DNA from: an uncultured Eubacteriales bacterium
GTDB taxonomy: Bacteria > Bacillota > Clostridia > Lachnospirales > CAG-274
Assembly (NCBI GenBank): GCA_902495025.1
Contig: CABUWB010000104.1
Location: 1 to 6,562, forward strand
DNA length: 6,562 nt
Direction of reading: 5' to 3'
The notes below the pieces were generated by a model. The model made no database searches. It was not told the DNA's origin and saw nothing but the letters and a program-made list of their open reading frames with translations. Below, in pieces: positions 4,629 through 6,562 of the stretch; the first letter of the stretch is position 1, and the number at the start of each line of letters is the position of its first letter. The position numbers were made by a program, and so were the translations under genes.

Positions 4629-6562
4629 TTAAGCTGCGGTAAAGCTCCAATCCTTAATTGTATAGCCGCTGCCCTCAAATACAAAGTACAGCTTTCGGTT
4701 GCCCGTTACGCTCTGGTTAAGTTCTGCTGTAAAGGTGCTGACAGCAGAGCCTGTATCGGAAATATTTACCGTTGCAGCCAGTGTGCCGCCGTCTGCCGTA
4801 CTTGGTGCGTCCAGCATAACGTAAATTTTGCCGCTGCCAGAGGATATGGCATTGAATGAAACCTTGCCTGTACCGTTTGCGGTAAAAGCAACATTTTCAA
4901 GACCAACCCAGTCGCCTGTACTGATGCCGTCAAGCACCATAGCGCCTGCTGTGGACGAATATGAGGTGGAAACTCCGCCGTTCCATGCCATGGTAGTTGC
5001 GTTTACGCTGCTGTATGGGTTTAATTTTGCGGCAGCGCTTACGCCATTGTATGTCATTGTTGCTGTCATATTTCCGTCAGAGTCAAAGTCAATCTTATCA
5101 ATGTTCATGCTTCTGTAGCCCTTTGAGGTGCCGTATATCTTATTTTCAAGATATGTGGTGTGGTATAACAGATACCAGCTGCCCTTAAACTCAAACATGT
5201 GGTGGTGGTTATTGTAATAAAGTCCGAATGTCTTACCCGGATTTAAGGCAAGCACCTGCTTGAACTCATAACCGCTTAAAGGTGTGTCGCTTGTCATATA
5301 TGCAATTGACGCAGCCTCGGTATACTGCCAGTTGGTGCAGTAGGAATAAACATACTTGCCGTTTATCTTGTTAAGCTCGCTGTCCTCAAACATATATGGC
5401 GAGTCGATAACCTGTGGCGTACCGTCAAGGCTTATCATATCGCTGCCAAGCTTTACAATTCTTGCTGACTTTGGATTTGCCACAACAGATGAATCTGTGT
5501 TGTCTGAAATACCGCCGCCAAAGGCAATATAGCCCGTACCGTCATCATCTACAAATACACCAGGGTCAAACATCCATGGTACGTCGGAGCAGTTTGGTGT
5601 TGAGCGTGTAATAAGGGCTTTACCGAGAGGGTCGCTCCATGGCCCTGTTGGTGAATCTGCTGTAATTACGCCTATGCCATTTGCACCGTTAGCAAAATAT
5701 AAATAGAATTTTGTTTTTCCGTTAACTGTTTTTGAGGTAATTGACGGTGCCCATGAGTTGGACGCCCATGAGGTAACATTACCAACATCAATTTTGCCCT
5801 CATCTCTCCAGTTTACAAGGTCTGATGAGGAAATAACCGAAAGTGTGTCAACCGCATACGCATTGTCAGCTATATCTCCGTTGCTGTCATAAGCTACAAT
5901 ATCGGTAGTGCCGTAAACGTAAATCCTGTCATTGTAAACAACACAGGTTGGGTCTGCCATAAACTGATATGTTACAAGCGGATTGTTTACAAGCTGACCA
6001 TTATACTCGCTGTAGCTTGATGTAAGTTCAATATCCATGCTTTCAATGTATTCAATCCTTACAGATGAAAAGGTTACGTTGCCTATGTTTGTATCGTAGG
6101 TAGTACCCTTAAATAATAAATAATTGGTGTCGGCAGTTGCTGTAAGGGTGTATTCAAGCTCGCCCGAATTAATTTCGTCCGTTGTAAAGGCTGTAATATT
6201 TGACAGGCTATTGTTGCTGTCGTCTGTAACCCAGCTTCTGAAGCCTGTGTTGCCGTTATCAGCGGCATCCACATAAACTTTTAGTGAGCTGCCTGAGGCA
6301 AGCGTTTTTGGCAGTGCAAGCTTAAACTGCGAAATATCTGTCATTGTAAGCGTGCCTGATGCGCTGTCATAGCTGCCATTTTCTATAAGAGGGCTTGAAA
6401 GGTCAAGCGATGTACCTTTTTTTGGATACTCAACCCTTACATAGTCAAAGGTGATATTGCCTATGTTGGTATTCCATGACGGACCTTTAAAGAGCAGATA
6501 ATTGGTATCGCCTGTTGCGGAAAGAGTGAAAACCATAATTTCGCCGTCTGCTGAAATATCGG
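4629..6562 (-). CDS. GH43 glycoside hydrolase with CBM6 and tandem N-terminal modules, 5' end missing
   Basis: This is the 3' part of a probably secreted hemicellulase, most likely an arabinofuranosidase, arabinoxylan arabinofuranohydrolase or xylosidase. The frame stays open to the right edge. The Met at 6536 is internal, because residues before it (ISADGEI) continue a repeated module. Numbering from that Met, one module ends near 37 and a second copy spans about 43-165. The GH43 five-bladed propeller domain covers about 185-490. Visible catalytic candidates are D195 (MADPT, base), D324 (MFDPGVF, pKa modulator) and E384 (FEDSELNK, acid, aligned to the usual FEAS). The NNHHHMFEF stretch (442-450) carries the conserved propeller histidine. 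The last 110 or so residues, with GDWVGLENVAF (541-551) and KLYFVFEG (615-622), look like CBM6. No dockerin, sortase signal or membrane segment is seen at the C-terminus. Any signal peptide is outside the window. Exact GH43 subfamily and substrate are not determined. Confidence 0.9.
   Translation of the reverse strand, partial: DISADGEIMVFTLSATGDTNYLLFKGPSWNTNIGNITFDYVRVEYPKKGTSLDLSSPLIENGSYDSASGTLTMTDISQFKLALPKTLASGSSLKVYVDAADNGNTGFRSWVTDDSNNSLSNITAFTTDEINSGELEYTLTATADTNYLLFKGTTYDTNIGNVTFSSVRIEYIESMDIELTSSYSEYNGQLVNNPLVTYQFMADPTCVVYNDRIYVYGTTDIVAYDSNGDIADNAYAVDTLSVISSSDLVNWRDEGKIDVGNVTSWASNSWAPSITSKTVNGKTKFYLYFANGANGIGVITADSPTGPWSDPLGKALITRSTPNCSDVPWMFDPGVFVDDDGTGYIAFGGGISDNTDSSVVANPKSARIVKLGSDMISLDGTPQVIDSPYMFEDSELNKINGKYVYSYCTNWQYTEAASIAYMTSDTPLSGYEFKQVLALNPGKTFGLYYNNHHHMFEFKGSWYLLYHTTYLENKIYGTSKGYRSMNIDKIDFDSDGNMTATMTYNGVSAAAKLNPYSSVNATTMAWNGGVSTSYSSTAGAMVLDGISTGDWVGLENVAFTANGTGKVSFNAISSGSGKIYVMLDAPSTADGGTLAATVNISDTGSAVSTFTAELNQSVTGNRKLYFVFEGSGYTIKDWSFTAA
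6048..6521 (-). repeat. Tandem 126-residue module in the GH43 protein
   Basis: Two copies of the same protein segment lie 378 bases (126 codons) apart. Copy one at 6521-6426 reads ATGDTNYLLFKG then TNIGNITFDYVRVEY. Copy two at 6143-6048 reads ATADTNYLLFKG then TNIGNVTFSSVRIEY. The similarity also shows in the DNA, although many third positions differ, so the duplication is not recent. The second unit is complete (about residues 43-165) and has a beta-rich, Ser/Thr/Asp-rich composition with aromatic residues. This suggests a carbohydrate-binding beta-sandwich; I do not recognise the family. Confidence 0.8.

Noticed and set aside
4611..6274. Small open frames on both strands inside the GH43 gene (including a minus-strand frame at 6083-6274)
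   Set aside because: The GH43 frame has unambiguous domains throughout. The others are frame shadows of repeated Thr/Asn/Gly-rich coding sequence.
6534..6536. ATG at 6536 as the start of the GH43 gene
   Set aside because: The frame stays open to the window edge, no ribosome binding site precedes it, there is no signal peptide, and the residues upstream continue the repeated module.

Overview
This window is a piece of an anaerobic, fibre-fermenting Firmicute, most likely a gut or rumen Clostridia of the Ruminococcaceae/Oscillospiraceae type. The reasons are a three-gene NAD-linked [FeFe]-hydrogenase operon of the HydABC type, a multimodular GH43/CBM6 plant-polysaccharide enzyme, strong AGGAGG-type ribosome binding sites, AT-rich intergenic DNA, and a palindromic interspersed repeat of a kind I recall as common in these genomes. 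The species assignment is inference.

Layout, left to right. Positions 1-112 hold a repeat made of several hairpins, cut by the left edge. Positions 155-206 hold a long hairpin with a T-tract on the + strand, so a gene outside the window on the left probably runs rightward and converges on the hydrogenase operon. Every gene seen here is on the minus strand. Reading in the direction of transcription from the right: the 3' part of a secreted-type GH43 glycoside hydrolase (6562-4629, 5' end outside the window), its strong intrinsic terminator (4598-4561), an AT-rich promoter region (about 4560-4405), then hydC (4404-3883), hydB (3886-1985) and hydA (1971-238). hydC and hydB overlap by four bases. 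The hydB stop codon directly abuts the hydA Shine-Dalgarno sequence.

How the genes work together. HydC (NuoE-like, [2Fe-2S]) and HydB (NuoF-like, FMN, NAD(H)-binding, several Fe-S clusters) form the pyridine nucleotide module. HydA carries the H-cluster and four accessory Fe-S clusters. In this family the complex couples NADH, and in many members also reduced ferredoxin, to H2. This is how sugar-fermenting Clostridia dispose of reductant. Whether this one is electron-bifurcating or only NADH-dependent cannot be settled from sequence alone. The GH43 enzyme probably trims arabinose or xylose units from hemicellulose. Its terminator separates it from the hydrogenase operon, so the two are neighbours and not one transcription unit.

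I did not find a new multi-gene system. The points most worth checking are a Met-to-Ile change in the H-cluster motif of HydA, a tandem 126-residue module of unknown family in the GH43 protein, the mosaic palindromic repeat at the left edge, and a small inverted repeat in the hyd leader.
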